A DNA stretch of 53,945 bases from Bryobacterales bacterium. GTDB lineage: Bacteria > Acidobacteriota > Terriglobia > Bryobacterales > Bryobacteraceae. The stretch lies in assembly GCA_947467395.1 (NCBI GenBank), contig CANIIC010000005.1, forward strand, positions 1 to 53,945. The letters are read 5' to 3'. The translations under genes were made by a program, and so were the position numbers. Shown here piece after piece: positions 17,078 to 26,174 of the stretch. The notes below the pieces were generated by a model that was not told where the DNA came from, ran no database searches, and was given only the letters and a program-made list of their open reading frames with translations. The stretch's first letter is position 1; each line of letters opens with the position of its first letter.

Positions 17078-18463
17078 ATGTTACGGACACTTCTTCCGAT
17101 TGCGTTATGTCTCGCATGTCGGGCTGCAGATCTGATGCCGCCTGAGTCGGACCAGCGTTTGGCGCGCGAAATCTTCAAGGAAATGGTGGAGATCAAGTCC
17201 GGCTCTACTACCGGCGCGACCACGCCCATCGTCCAAGCCGTGGCAGCGCGTCTGAAGGCAGAAGGGTTCCCGGCGTCGGATACCTTCGTGGGTGGCACGA
17301 TCCCTACCAAAGCCAACCTTGTTGTCCGCTACCACGGGACCGGAGCGCGCAAGCCGATCCTCCTGTTGGCGCACATCGACGTGGTGGCAGCCAATCGTGA
17401 GGATTGGTCCATGGATCCGTTCACCTTCATTGAGACAGACGGGTATTTCTACGGTCGTGGCACGACCGACGACAAATCTCAGGCAGCGATTTGGATTGCG
17501 AATCTCATTCGCTATAAGCGCGAAGGTTTCAAACCGGACCGCGATCTCATTGTTGCACTCACCGCCGATGAAGAGGATCCCGGCCCCGACAACGGCGTGA
17601 AGTGGCTACTGAAGAATCACCGTGATCTGATCGACTCTGATTTCGCTCTGAACGAAGGCGGCGACGGGGTATTAGTGAACGGGAAACACGTTTCGAATGA
17701 TATCAGCGCTGCGGAAAAGAGTTACGCGGATTTAACCCTTGAGGTTCTTAACAAAGGGGGCCACAGCTCCCAACCGGTTGCGGACAACGCCATTTATCAC
17801 CTTGCTGGCGCATTAACGCGCATTGGCAATTTCACTTTTCCCTTCCGATTGAACGAGGTAACGCGAGCGTATCTGCAGCAGATGGCGAAACTGGAGAGTG
17901 GTCAACTAGCCAAGGATTTGGCGCAAGCAAGTAAAGGCTCAGTGGAAGCCATGCGTAGGGTCGCGGCTGCATCCCCGTACTTTGCCGCAATGATGAGGAC
18001 CACCTGCGTAGCGACGATGCTCGAAGGCGGACATGCCGTGAATGCGCTGCCGCAATCGGCCAGGTCGAACGTAAATTGCCGCATTCTGCCCGACGATTCC
18101 CCCGAAAATGTACTGGCGACGCTCAAGAAGGTCGTTGCCGATGATCAGGTCACCCTCACGATCAAGGCCGATGACCGCGGTCCTGCATCACCGTTGCGCC
18201 GAGATGTCATGGACGCAGTCACTCGCCTGACCGGTTCGATGTGGCCGGGTACGATTGCCTTGCCGACGATGCTGGTTGGCACGACCGATGGCATGTTCCT
18301 TCGGGCGGCGGGCATCCCGACCTATGGCTTTTCCAGTTTGTTCCAAGAAAGAGACGACGTGCGGGCGCATGGAAGGGACGAGCGCTTGTCCGTGAAGTCT
18401 TTCTACGAAGGGCAAACATTTATGTATGAAATCGTAAAACTGTTGGCAAAGGGTGCTGAGTAG
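17078..18463 (+). CDS. Secreted M20 family zinc peptidase
   Basis: This 461-residue metallopeptidase has all M20 landmarks: His99 and Asp101 (LLLAHIDVV), bridging Asp131 (GRGTTDDK), catalytic Glu165 with metal Glu166 (TADEE), Glu193 (LNEGGDG), the dimerisation lid (GGHSSQP) and a late His in DDVRAHGRDERL. MLRTLLPIALCLACRAADLM is a signal peptide, which fixes the start at the ATG at 17078 rather than at codons up to 81 bp upstream in the same frame. It probably removes residues from peptides or cleaves small amide substrates in the periplasm; specificity cannot be read. It stands alone between REP-like repeats. Confidence 0.85.
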   Translation: MLRTLLPIALCLACRAADLMPPESDQRLAREIFKEMVEIKSGSTTGATTPIVQAVAARLKAEGFPASDTFVGGTIPTKANLVVRYHGTGARKPILLLAHIDVVAANREDWSMDPFTFIETDGYFYGRGTTDDKSQAAIWIANLIRYKREGFKPDRDLIVALTADEEDPGPDNGVKWLLKNHRDLIDSDFALNEGGDGVLVNGKHVSNDISAAEKSYADLTLEVLNKGGHSSQPVADNAIYHLAGALTRIGNFTFPFRLNEVTRAYLQQMAKLESGQLAKDLAQASKGSVEAMRRVAAASPYFAAMMRTTCVATMLEGGHAVNALPQSARSNVNCRILPDDSPENVLATLKKVVADDQVTLTIKADDRGPASPLRRDVMDAVTRLTGSMWPGTIALPTMLVGTTDGMFLRAAGIPTYGFSSLFQERDDVRAHGRDERLSVKSFYEGQTFMYEIVKLLAKGAE

Positions 18464-18508
18464 GCTGCGCGCGCCCCGGCACCTGCTGCGTTTTGAGTTG
18501 GAGGCCGG

Positions 18509-18542
18509 GTAACTCCCGTATCGTCGGCAACTCGGAAGTTAC
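18509..18542. repeat. REP-like element downstream of the M20 gene
   Basis: GTAACT (18509-18514) and AGTTAC (18537-18542) are perfect inverted ends around CCCGTATCGTCGGCAACTCGGA. The inner part matches 10205-10234 almost exactly. Confidence 0.55.
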
Positions 18543-18675
18543 TTGTGCTCAGATTACCGATCTGACAGAGATACGTTGCCGCTCACTAACAGGGACCGCC
18601 CTCACTCTATTTCAGGCTGAACCAACACAAAGGTGGGTTGCGTTGCTTCGGTAGATTTTGCGAACTAGCGAGCAT

Positions 18676-18704
18676 TTGCAACGGCGCACAGGCCCCAGCA
18701 TAAT
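18676..18704 (+). promoter_or_regulatory. Probable promoter of the abiE operon
   Basis: TTGCAA (18676-18681) and CATAAT (18699-18704) are spaced by 17 bp and lie 22 bp before the antitoxin ATG. Spacing is ideal and each hexamer has one mismatch. AbiEi proteins commonly repress their own promoter, so the operator is expected here, but I see no clear inverted repeat. Confidence 0.45.
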
Positions 18705-18726
18705 AGGTCTAGAAAGTTGACCTTTT

Positions 18727-19335
18727 ATGCAGTCGCCAAGCGAAAGACAGAAGGATCTCTACCAGCTGGCCGAGTCCCAGGGTGGGTACTTCACCACGAA
18801 GCAGGCCGCCTCACTCGGATACTCGAGCAGCAAGCGGATCTATCATGTCCGCGCCGGCAACTGGACTCGTGAACACCGGGGCATCTATCGTCTTGCCCGT
18901 TTCCCCGAACCTCAGCGATCGGACCTGATTCTTTGGTGGCTGTGGTCGCGCGACCGCAGCGACCAACCCACCGGCGTATTCAGCCATCAGACAGCCCTCA
19001 GCCTCCACGAACTCACCGACGCTAATCCGGCTCGACTCGACCTCACTGTGCCGCGAGGCTTTCGCCGCACTGCTCCAGTTCCGAAGGCACTTCGGCTCCA
19101 TTACGACGAGGTCCCACAGAAAGATCAAGAAATCCTGCATGACGTCCCAGTGACAACTGCTCTGCGGGCGACTCTGGATGTCTGGAGAGAAGGATCGCTT
19201 CCGAAGCCCACGATCCGCGAAGCTTTTCTCGAGGCCATGAAGCGAGGTAGCATCACCCAGACTCAGGTGGCTTCGGCCAAGAGGGATCCCGAGTCAGCCG
19301 AAGTGCTTGCCCAACTACAGAACGGGACAACGTGA
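18727..19335 (+). CDS. abiEi: AbiEi-family antitoxin of a type IV toxin-antitoxin system
   Basis: The 202-residue protein has an N-terminal winged-helix domain (QGGYFTTKQAASLGYSSS, then RGIYRLARFP) followed by the AbiEi C-terminal region (GVFSHQTALSLHELTD, HDVPVTTALRATLDV). In known AbiE systems this antitoxin binds DNA and represses the operon. The stop codon overlaps the start of the nucleotidyltransferase gene by 4 bp (GTGA), the usual translational coupling. No clear Shine-Dalgarno precedes the ATG; the promoter lies very near, so the mRNA may have a short leader. The pair is flanked by repeat families and may be an acquired module. Confidence 0.85.
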   Translation: MQSPSERQKDLYQLAESQGGYFTTKQAASLGYSSSKRIYHVRAGNWTREHRGIYRLARFPEPQRSDLILWWLWSRDRSDQPTGVFSHQTALSLHELTDANPARLDLTVPRGFRRTAPVPKALRLHYDEVPQKDQEILHDVPVTTALRATLDVWREGSLPKPTIREAFLEAMKRGSITQTQVASAKRDPESAEVLAQLQNGTT

Positions 19336-20183
19336 AACCCGGCCGAAAATATGCCACTGGCGCGGCGTTGAGGATTGCTCTCGAAGAGCGCCTCAAACGG
19401 ACGGCTCGCGAAGAGGGAATCGATCTGCAGCGCCTTCGCCGACAGGTAGCATTCGACCGCTTTCTTGCTCGGCTCTTCCATGCACCCAATCCGAACTGGG
19501 TGCTGAAGGGTGGCTACGCGATGGAACTCCGGTTTCAGACTGCGCGTGCCACCAAAGACCTCGATTTCACAGTTCGCGCCCTGCCCGCCAACGCTACTGA
19601 TATGATTCTTACGGAGCTACAAGATGTGGGAGCAAACGACCTCGAGGATTATTTCTCCTTTCGAGTTGCAGAAGCAGTGATGGATCTGGATGGAGCCCCT
19701 TATGGAGGGTCGCGCTATCCGGTCGAATGCATTCTTGGAGGGCGCACCTTTGTAAAGTTCCATCTTGACGTCGGAGTCGGAGACATTGTTGTGGATCCGC
19801 CGGAACAAGCGGTGGTGCGCGACTGGCTGGGTTTCGCCGGCATTCCGGTTCCGACTGTTCCGATGATCCAAAGGGAGCAACAGTTCGCCGAGAAGCTCCA
19901 CGCGTACACCCTGCCGCGTGGGGCGGCCCCCAATAGCCGCGTTCGAGACCTAGTCGACATGGTCCTCCTCGTTCAGTCCCAGACGATGGAACTAGGTCGT
20001 GTTGCCGAGGCGCTGGAGGCGACGTTCGGCCGAAGGGACACGCACCCGGTCCCGGACACCCTCAATCCACCGCCTGAGGATTGGGATGAGCCCTTCGCAA
20101 GACTCGCGGCGGAGTGCAACCTAGAACTGGCCGCTTCCGAGGCGTTCCGGGTTCTGGAGGATTTTTACGGGAACCTACCGTAG
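19332..20183 (+). CDS. abiEii: AbiEii-family nucleotidyltransferase toxin
   Basis: This 283-residue DUF1814/AbiEii protein has the nucleotidyltransferase signature KGGYAMELRF (59-68) followed by RATKDLDF (72-79), with GG at 60-61 and metal-binding Asp76 and Asp78, and a second conserved block EKLHAYT through RVRDLVDMVLL. Related toxins (MenT) add nucleotides to tRNA acceptor ends and halt growth; that activity is known for the family and inferred here. The GTG at 19332 overlaps the antitoxin stop. Key residues look intact, so the toxin is probably functional. A late segment of about 40 residues (HPVPDTLNPPPEDWDEPF) fits the C-terminal part of longer members. Confidence 0.87.
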   Translation: MKPGRKYATGAALRIALEERLKRTAREEGIDLQRLRRQVAFDRFLARLFHAPNPNWVLKGGYAMELRFQTARATKDLDFTVRALPANATDMILTELQDVGANDLEDYFSFRVAEAVMDLDGAPYGGSRYPVECILGGRTFVKFHLDVGVGDIVVDPPEQAVVRDWLGFAGIPVPTVPMIQREQQFAEKLHAYTLPRGAAPNSRVRDLVDMVLLVQSQTMELGRVAEALEATFGRRDTHPVPDTLNPPPEDWDEPFARLAAECNLELAASEAFRVLEDFYGNLP

Positions 20184-20206
20184 CCGGATCTCGATAACAC
20201 TGTTCA

Positions 20207-20430
20207 GTTGACAGCTTCTGGATTGAGCGTGGGTCCGACAGCTACCCCCTTCACGCCACAACCCGAAATCTGATTTTTCAGGATCGGCGTGCAGGCTTGT
20301 CAATTGGTGCGCATGAGTGATCAGCGTTGCTACGAATTCTCTCTAGTTGACAGAATGCGATTGAGTACAAAGTAGTTGCGCTCTCTGGCCTTCTGATTTC
20401 GAAACTGGATTATCGGGGAGCCACTTCTTC
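20207..20430. repeat. Partial third copy of the 5-7 kb repeat motifs
   Basis: Between abiEii and the next gene are GTTGACAG at 20207-20214 (context CTGTTCAGTTGACAGCTTC, compare CTGTTCCGTTGACAGCTCG at 7309) and at 20346-20353 (context CTCTAGTTGACAG, compare 7457), ACAAAGTAGTTGCGC (20368-20382) and GGGGAGCCACT (20415-20425). The order of the last elements is as in copies A and B, but the left about 250 bp of the long repeat are missing. No gene is supported in 20184-20463. Confidence 0.55.
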
Positions 20431-20470
20431 CGATTTTTCGCTACAACTGCCCCAACGGAACCGTTGATGA

Positions 20471-20510
20471 ACACGAAAGGCCCCGAGCGCGAAGATCACG
20501 CTCGGGGCCT
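20471..20510 (-). terminator. Rho-independent terminator of the PQQ dehydrogenase gene
   Basis: AGGCCCCGAGCG (20478-20489) and CGCTCGGGGCCT (20499-20510) form a perfect 12-bp GC-rich stem with a 9-nt loop. In the minus-strand direction it starts 15 bp after the stop codon and is followed by TTTCGTG, a short T-tract. Confidence 0.75.
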
Positions 20511-20525
20511 GACGATTGTGGTGCG

Positions 20526-22670
20526 TTACTGCTTTCCTTGTCCTCGTCCACGACCGGTGGCTGCGGGCCTCGCCTCTGGGAGTGCGAGGGCCACGAGTTC
20601 CACCGCATCGCCCGCGCGCACGGCTACCGCGATGTACTGCCGGCCTGCCTTCGTGTAGGTGACAGGGAAGCCCGTCGTCGGACCCGGTAACTGGATCTCG
20701 GCGACCACAGCGCCCGTCTTCTTGTCCCACGCGCGGAACATCGGGCTGGCACCACCTTCGCCGCCGAACAGCAGCGTGCTGGTGACCAACAGTCCGGTGC
20801 CTCTGGTCGGAGCTCCGGTATTCGGAATGTTCACACCTTGCAGCTTCGCGTTTCGCTTGATGTTGTCTGGCGTGTTGCCATGCGGCACCATCCACAGGCG
20901 CTCACCCGTCTTCAAATCGATCGCGGAGACCCGCCCATAAGGAGGCTTCAGGAGTGGAAGACCGAACACCGTCGTTGGCGGGGTCACTGCTTGACCGCGC
21001 GTGTCGTGGTACAAAACGCCCGTGCCGGGCGATCCCGGCGTGACCTGGGCGCGATACAAGGTGTTCTCACTGGCGACGTAGAGGACGTCCTCCACTGGAT
21101 CGACCGCACCGCCAGGCCAGTTGATGCCGCCCACTGCGGAAGGTGCAGTCAACGTGCCCATGGTCCCATCCGGACCACCCGCCACCGACGGCGGCGTATA
21201 GAGTCCACCCAAGCGGAACTGCTTCGCTACACGAAGAGCCTCCGCCTTGATCTCCGGCGTGAAATCGACCAGGTCATTCTCAGTCACCCCCTGCGGCACG
21301 AGCGCGACCGGCTTGGTCGGGAACGGCTGCGTGGGCGAGGTCCACTCGCCGGGGACATCGGACTTCGGGACAGGCCGTTCCTCGATGGGCCACACCGGCT
21401 TGCCCGTCGCACGGTCCAATACGAAAGCGAATCCTTGCTTGGTCAGCTGGATGACTGCCTTCACTGGCTTGCCATCGGCGGTGATGTCCGCGAGAATCGG
21501 CGCGGTCGGCGGGTCGAAGTCCCAAATATCGTGGTGCGTCGTTTGGAAGTGCCACACCTTCTTGCCCGTCTTCGCGTTCAGTGCAATCACCGAATTCGCG
21601 TAGAGGTTGCTGCCGGGGCGGTAGCCGCCATAGTAGTCGCTAGTCGGAGATTCCGCCGGGATATAGAACATGCCCAGCTCCGGATCTGCCGTCGCCGGAG
21701 CCCAGAAGCCCCCGTTGCCGGTGTAGCGGTTCGAATTCTCGCGTAGTTCGGGGTGATCGATCGCCCATTTGTTCAGGCCACCGGGCACGTTCCAATTCTT
21801 AGTGTCCGCCGTGAGCCAGCTTTCAGAGCCCTCTTCTCCCGGACGGGGAATGATGTTGAAGCGCCACAGCATTTTGCCGGTCTTGGTGTCGTAGGCGACG
21901 ACGTCGCCCGGAATATTCATGGGCCACTGTTCGTTGATCGAAGCGCCAGGAAGGTTCGGCGTGGAGCCGGTGTGCATCGAAATCGAAGAGACCAGGACGT
22001 TGCCCACGATCGCCGGCGGAGAGGAGTTCGCTACGCGGCCATCGCGCGGCAGCCCTGGCCGCTCGTTCCACCGCAGGTTATCGCCCATATCGACGACGCC
22101 GTTCTTACCGAAGCTCGTCACCTGTCGCCCGGTCTTCGCATCAATCGCGACCAGCATGTAGTTGCCCATGACGACGAAGATGCGCTGGTCGCCCGCGCCA
22201 TCGGTCCAGTAGCTGACGCCGCGGCCGGAAGTTCTGGCCAGCGGGTCAATGATGTCGTTCCATTTCAACAGGTCGCCCGTGGGGCGCCAGTGCCAAAGCA
22301 ACTGCCCGCTGGCCGCATCGATGGCGACCACATCGCGGGTCGCGCTGGCGGTGGTGTACATCACGCCATCCACGATCAGCGGACTGACCTGCATCCCGGT
22401 CGCCGGACGGGGACCTAAATTCCGCGTTGAAAAGCGCCATGCCACGCTCAGACTTCCCACGTTGCTGGCATTGATTTGATTGGCCGGCGAATACCGGGTG
22501 GCGCCGGAGTCACTTCCGAAAAACTTCCATTCGGTGTCCCCTTTGGACGTGTTCCCACCGGCCTTAGATGCGTTCCCGCCGGTCTGCCCAGGCAAGATGG
22601 CGGTCAGCCCCAACGCGATCCCAAGCGTAACTACCGAGGCCGCAAGCAATCTCTCTCTTATGACGGGCAT
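20526..22670 (-). CDS. Secreted PQQ-dependent dehydrogenase (glucose dehydrogenase-like quinoprotein)
   Basis: The 714-residue protein has a signal peptide (LLAASVVTLGIALGLTAILP) and an eight-bladed quinoprotein propeller with repeated DAxTGxxxW-type blade ends (AIDAASGQLLWHW, AYDTKTGKMLWRF, ALNAKTGKKVWHF, AIDLKTGERLWMV). The active-site region TTHHDIWDFDPP places the catalytic Asp after Trp, as in membrane-type glucose dehydrogenase. WPIEERPVPKSDVPGEWTSP is a family signature. It should oxidise a sugar or alcohol in the periplasm. It has no membrane domain and no cytochrome domain, so electrons must leave through another carrier. AAGGAG stands 7 nt before the ATG. The C-terminus is basic (TGRGRGQGKQ). 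The gene at 52603 is a paralog. Confidence 0.87.
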   Translation of the reverse strand: MPVIRERLLAASVVTLGIALGLTAILPGQTGGNASKAGGNTSKGDTEWKFFGSDSGATRYSPANQINASNVGSLSVAWRFSTRNLGPRPATGMQVSPLIVDGVMYTTASATRDVVAIDAASGQLLWHWRPTGDLLKWNDIIDPLARTSGRGVSYWTDGAGDQRIFVVMGNYMLVAIDAKTGRQVTSFGKNGVVDMGDNLRWNERPGLPRDGRVANSSPPAIVGNVLVSSISMHTGSTPNLPGASINEQWPMNIPGDVVAYDTKTGKMLWRFNIIPRPGEEGSESWLTADTKNWNVPGGLNKWAIDHPELRENSNRYTGNGGFWAPATADPELGMFYIPAESPTSDYYGGYRPGSNLYANSVIALNAKTGKKVWHFQTTHHDIWDFDPPTAPILADITADGKPVKAVIQLTKQGFAFVLDRATGKPVWPIEERPVPKSDVPGEWTSPTQPFPTKPVALVPQGVTENDLVDFTPEIKAEALRVAKQFRLGGLYTPPSVAGGPDGTMGTLTAPSAVGGINWPGGAVDPVEDVLYVASENTLYRAQVTPGSPGTGVLYHDTRGQAVTPPTTVFGLPLLKPPYGRVSAIDLKTGERLWMVPHGNTPDNIKRNAKLQGVNIPNTGAPTRGTGLLVTSTLLFGGEGGASPMFRAWDKKTGAVVAEIQLPGPTTGFPVTYTKAGRQYIAVAVRAGDAVELVALALPEARPAATGRGRGQGKQ

Positions 22671-22754
22671 TCTGAACTCCTTTTTGAAGGCTGCTGTCCT
22701 GCAGGTCGCGCAGCTCGAGTAATTATGACATTAGGCGGCCATCGTCGCCCACCC

Positions 22755-24359
22755 TCACTTGTAGTCGGACTTTTCAATCCCGAGAGCTTTGATCCGAGAG
22801 GTTAGCGTGGCGGGGTTGATCCCCAGTAACTCCGCGGCGCCGCTTTTGCCCGAGATGCGGCCGCCCGCTTGACGCAGCGCGGCCAAGACGTTGTCACGCT
22901 CGCGACTCCGCCATTCCTGCTCTGGAATCACGGTTTGGGCCGAGCTTGGCGCCGCGTGAGTGGGTCGCTTTTGCGTGCGGGGCAGGTTGCCCGATTCAGG
23001 AAGTTCCAACGTCAATCTCCCGCCGTGTGACACGATGACCGCACGTTCGACAACGTTCTGCAGTTCGCGGACATTGCCGGGCCAGTGATAGTGCTGCGCC
23101 CTCTCCATTTCCCGGTTCGAAACGGTGGGCGGAGCCACGTGGAACCGCAGGCAGGCTTGGCGTACAAAATGCGCGATCAAGGTAGGGATGTCCTCGCGCC
23201 TGTCGCGCAACGGGGGCACTTCCATGGGGAAGACGCCAAGCCGATAATACAGATCCAGCCGGAACCTGCCTTCATCCACTTCCTTGCGTAAGTCGCGATT
23301 GGTGGCGGCGACAACCCGCACATTCACTCTGCGCGTGGATTCGTCGCCGACGCGCTCAAACTCGCCTTCCTGCAGAACCCGCAACAGTTTCGACTGCAAG
23401 TCGAGAGGGATCTCGCCGACTTCATCCAAGAATAATGTCCCGCCGTCCGCGAGTTGAAAGCGCCCAATGCGGTCGCGCACGGCGCCGGTGAATGACCCGC
23501 GCACGTGCCCGAAGAATTCGCTCTCAAACAACTCATGCGGGATGGAGCCGCAGTTCACTTTTACCAGAGGCTTCCGCGACCGGGCACTGCGTTGGTGGAT
23601 TGCCCGCGCGATCAGTTCCTTGCCAACACCGCTTTCGCCAAGCACCAGGACATTGGCGTCAGTGGCGGCCACCATCTCCACTTGATGTAGTACGCGATCC
23701 AGAGCGGGGCTGGAGCCGAGGATCTCGCCGAAGGCGCCAGCGGACGCGACTTCTTCACGCAAGTAGTCGCGCTCCAATTCCAACTCGCGGCGGAGCGACT
23801 CGTTGTCTTCAAACGCGCGAGCGTTCGCGATGGCCACGGCGGCGGCGCTGGCCATGGTGTGCAGCCAGTGGACGCAATCGTCGTCAGCCGGCGTGCGGCG
23901 AAACACGGCGAGCACGCCCAGAGGCTCGCCTCGAAATATCAGCGCATGTCCGGTGAAGCTGACCAGTTGCTCCTGCTGAACCCACTCCGGATAGCGGACC
24001 CACTGATGATCGTCGGCCAGGTGCGGGATACGAATCGATTCACCAGTGGTCGCGATGTGCGCGATCTTCAGATGACTGCGGGACAGCGGAATCCGGTGAA
24101 AGGTTCCGTTGGTGCGGTTCCAATCGGTTTCCTTGGCAAGCGAAGTACCCGCGCTGGCACGCAGATGCAGTGCTGGTTCCGAATTTAACTCGCCGGCAGA
24201 ACAGAGTGGGCAGGCTCCGTCAGGCTCGCGTAGCCACAGCCTCGCCAAGCCCACACCCGGCTGCCGGGCCACAGTCTCGATGATCGACTTCAGAACCGCT
24301 TCGAGCGAACGCTGCTCGGCGATCGCGAGAATGATGCTGGGAAGGGGTTCGAGGTCCAC
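22755..24359 (-). CDS. Sigma-54-dependent activator with N-terminal GAF domain
   Basis: A 534-residue enhancer-binding protein. GAF domain at about 15-185 with a Cys50-x2-Cys53 pair (GACPLC), followed by a coiled linker (185-205). The AAA+ domain has Walker A GESGVGKE (241-248), the sigma-54 contact loop GSFTGA (288-293, Ser for the usual Ala), Walker B LFLDEVGE (309-316) and [11 protein letters not shown] (365-375). A Fis-type helix-turn-helix closes the protein (about 490-530). It is divergent from the operon starting at 24545, which has a sigma-54-type promoter, so it probably activates that operon. The PQQ dehydrogenase lies 84 bp downstream in the same direction. The signal sensed by the GAF domain is unknown. 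Confidence 0.9.
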   Translation of the reverse strand: MDLEPLPSIILAIAEQRSLEAVLKSIIETVARQPGVGLARLWLREPDGACPLCSAGELNSEPALHLRASAGTSLAKETDWNRTNGTFHRIPLSRSHLKIAHIATTGESIRIPHLADDHQWVRYPEWVQQEQLVSFTGHALIFRGEPLGVLAVFRRTPADDDCVHWLHTMASAAAVAIANARAFEDNESLRRELELERDYLREEVASAGAFGEILGSSPALDRVLHQVEMVAATDANVLVLGESGVGKELIARAIHQRSARSRKPLVKVNCGSIPHELFESEFFGHVRGSFTGAVRDRIGRFQLADGGTLFLDEVGEIPLDLQSKLLRVLQEGEFERVGDESTRRVNVRVVAATNRDLRKEVDEGRFRLDLYYRLGVFPMEVPPLRDRREDIPTLIAHFVRQACLRFHVAPPTVSNREMERAQHYHWPGNVRELQNVVERAVIVSHGGRLTLELPESGNLPRTQKRPTHAAPSSAQTVIPEQEWRSRERDNVLAALRQAGGRISGKSGAAELLGINPATLTSRIKALGIEKSDYK

Positions 24360-24481
24360 AAGGGGAGTATATCGTGAAAAATCATGAAACCGTTCTTGAT
24401 ATTTGCTGACACGTGAAATCTCAAGAGTCTTCTTGTGGTTGCAGTGTATTTAGAATCAATCGTTTGAGAGCGGATCTCCTC

Positions 24482-24497
24482 TGGTGCTCTCCGTGCA
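24482..24497 (+). promoter_or_regulatory. Candidate sigma-54 (-24/-12) promoter
   Basis: TGGTGCTCTCCGTGCA has GG (24483-24484) and GC (24495-24496) exactly 10 nt apart, as in the TGGCAC-N5-TTGCA consensus. It lies 48 bp before the ATG at 24545 and is divergent from the sigma-54 activator gene. Upstream, TCTTGA (24393-24398) and TCAAGA (24420-24425) form a possible activator half-site pair. Confidence 0.55.
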
Positions 24498-24544
24498 GTG
24501 CTATAGGCATCGCAAGAATGCGAAACGAAAGAGAGATCAATCAA

Positions 24545-25102
24545 ATGCAAAGAATCGCTGCTGTAAACCCCACCGAAGCCACCGGCAAGACAAAGCAGAT
24601 GTTGGACGGCGTCCAGGCCAAACTGGGCATGACCCCGAACCTGATGAAGACGCTCGCCGCAGGGCCCGCCGCATTGGAGGCGTACCTCAACTTCGGCGCT
24701 GCCCTGGGAACCGGTGACCTAGACGCGAAGTTCCGCGAACAGATCGCGCTGGCGGTTGCGCAGGCGAACTCGTGCGAATACTGCCTGTCGGCGCACACCG
24801 CGATCGGCAAAATGGTGGGCCTGAAGCCCGAAGAAATCGTGGCCAGCCGCGAGGCCCATTCGGCGGAGAGCAAGCGCGACATCGGGCTCCAGTTTGTCCA
24901 GAAGCTGGTGGTGCAGCGCGGAGTGGTTTCAGACGACGCGATCACGCAAGTGAAGGCGGCCGGGTTCAGCGATGGCGACATTGCGGAGATTGTGGCCAAC
25001 GTCGCGGTGAACATCTTCACGAACTACTTCAATCACGTTGCGCGCACGGACGTTGACTTCCCGCACGTCGCGGTGGCGATGGAAGCTCCGGTCACGGCTT
25101 AA
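24545..25102 (+). CDS. AhpD-like / carboxymuconolactone decarboxylase-family protein
   Basis: The 185-residue protein belongs to the AhpD/CMD fold. Its signature [16 protein letters not shown] carries the CxxC redox pair and the downstream His used for peroxide reduction in AhpD-type enzymes. The C-terminal [20 protein letters not shown] also fits. The start is the ATG at 24545, after GAGAG; an upstream in-frame extension to 24413 has no ribosome site and would run over the promoter. It is the first gene of an operon with DUF1348, MOSC and an unknown protein, with gaps of 7 and 9 bp and then a 4-bp overlap. The likely role is reduction of an organic peroxide or other electrophile. Confidence 0.88.
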   Translation: MQRIAAVNPTEATGKTKQMLDGVQAKLGMTPNLMKTLAAGPAALEAYLNFGAALGTGDLDAKFREQIALAVAQANSCEYCLSAHTAIGKMVGLKPEEIVASREAHSAESKRDIGLQFVQKLVVQRGVVSDDAITQVKAAGFSDGDIAEIVANVAVNIFTNYFNHVARTDVDFPHVAVAMEAPVTA

Positions 25103-25109
25103 GGAGAAC

Positions 25110-25529
25110 ATGGTGACCACCCCAACCGTCATTGCGCCTCCCTTCACTTTGGAGAGCGCAACGAAGAAATTGCAAATGGCGCAGGACGCTTGGAATTCGC
25201 GCGATGCGGAGCGGGTTTCGCTGGCCTATTCGCCAGATTCGGAATGGCGCAACCGCACGGAGTTTCTCCGGGGGCGCGACGAGATTGTCGCGTTCCTCCG
25301 GCGGAAGTGGGCGAAGGAACTGGAGTATCGCCTGAAGAAAACGCTATGGGCGTTTCACGAGAACCGGATCGCGGTCACCTTCGAGTACGAATGGCACGAT
25401 GCCACTGGGCAATGGCACCGATCCTATGGCAACGAACTATGGGAGTTCGATGCCGCAGGACTGATGCGGCGACGCATCGCCAGTATTAACGACGCCGAAA
25501 TCCAAGAGGTGGAACGTCGAGTTCCCTAA
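25110..25529 (+). CDS. DUF1348 / NTF2-like small protein
   Basis: The 139-residue protein is a DUF1348 member of the NTF2/SnoaL fold: [54 protein letters not shown] and [17 protein letters not shown] are typical. The family has no proven activity; members often sit beside redox or stress genes. AAGGAG directly before the ATG at 25110 overlaps the stop region of the AhpD-like gene, so translation is coupled. The frame stays open upstream to 25038, but that part reads in the shadow of the previous gene. Confidence 0.85.
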   Translation: MVTTPTVIAPPFTLESATKKLQMAQDAWNSRDAERVSLAYSPDSEWRNRTEFLRGRDEIVAFLRRKWAKELEYRLKKTLWAFHENRIAVTFEYEWHDATGQWHRSYGNELWEFDAAGLMRRRIASINDAEIQEVERRVP

Positions 25530-25538
25530 GGAGACTAG

Positions 25539-26174
25539 ATGTACGTCAAAGAGATCTGGCGCTACCCGGTGAAGTCGATGGCTGGCGAAGCGCTGGGGAG
25601 TGCCGTGGTGACGCGGTTGGGAATCACCGGAGATCGCGTGATTCTGGCAGTAAATTCGCGGGGAGGGGTGGTCACGGCTCGCACCCACCCCGCATTGCTG
25701 GGACACAAAGGGACCACGGATGCGCTTGGTGTGCCGCTAGTGGATGGCCGGTCGTGGACGGATCGCAGCGTAGTGGCCGATGTTCGCAAGATCGCCGGGC
25801 CACAGGTGGAATTGATCCACAACCAGACGGCGGAACGGTTCGATGTCCTTCCTTTGCTGGTGGCAACAGACGGAGCCATCGATGCATTCGGGCGGGACGG
25901 GCGCCGGTTACGTCCGAACCTGGTGATCGGAGGCGTGACGGGACTGGAGGAACGCACGTGGCCGGGTAGGAAGCTTCGCATCGGCGACGTGATCATCGAC
26001 ATAGACAGCCTGCGCGGTCGGTGTGTGATGACGACGTACGATCCGGATACGTTGATGCAGGATCGTTCGGTACTCCGCGACATCGTGGATCGTTTCGAGG
26101 GGGAACTCGCGCTGAACTGCGCAGTGGAGCAGGGCGGCGTGATTGAGCTCAATCAGAAAGTGGAGTTCGCGTGA
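25539..26174 (+). CDS. MOSC domain-containing protein
   Basis: A 211-residue protein with the MOSC N-terminal beta-barrel (MYVKEIWRYPVKSMAGEALG) and the MOSC domain proper, ending in the conserved LRGRCVMTTYDPDT with its cysteine. MOSC proteins bind the molybdenum cofactor and transfer sulfur or reduce N-hydroxylated compounds (YiiM, mARC family). A short intergenic TAAGGAGACTAG supplies the ribosome site. Placement with AhpD-like and DUF1348 genes under one sigma-54-type promoter suggests a detoxification operon, but the substrate is unknown. Confidence 0.85.
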   Translation: MYVKEIWRYPVKSMAGEALGSAVVTRLGITGDRVILAVNSRGGVVTARTHPALLGHKGTTDALGVPLVDGRSWTDRSVVADVRKIAGPQVELIHNQTAERFDVLPLLVATDGAIDAFGRDGRRLRPNLVIGGVTGLEERTWPGRKLRIGDVIIDIDSLRGRCVMTTYDPDTLMQDRSVLRDIVDRFEGELALNCAVEQGGVIELNQKVEFA

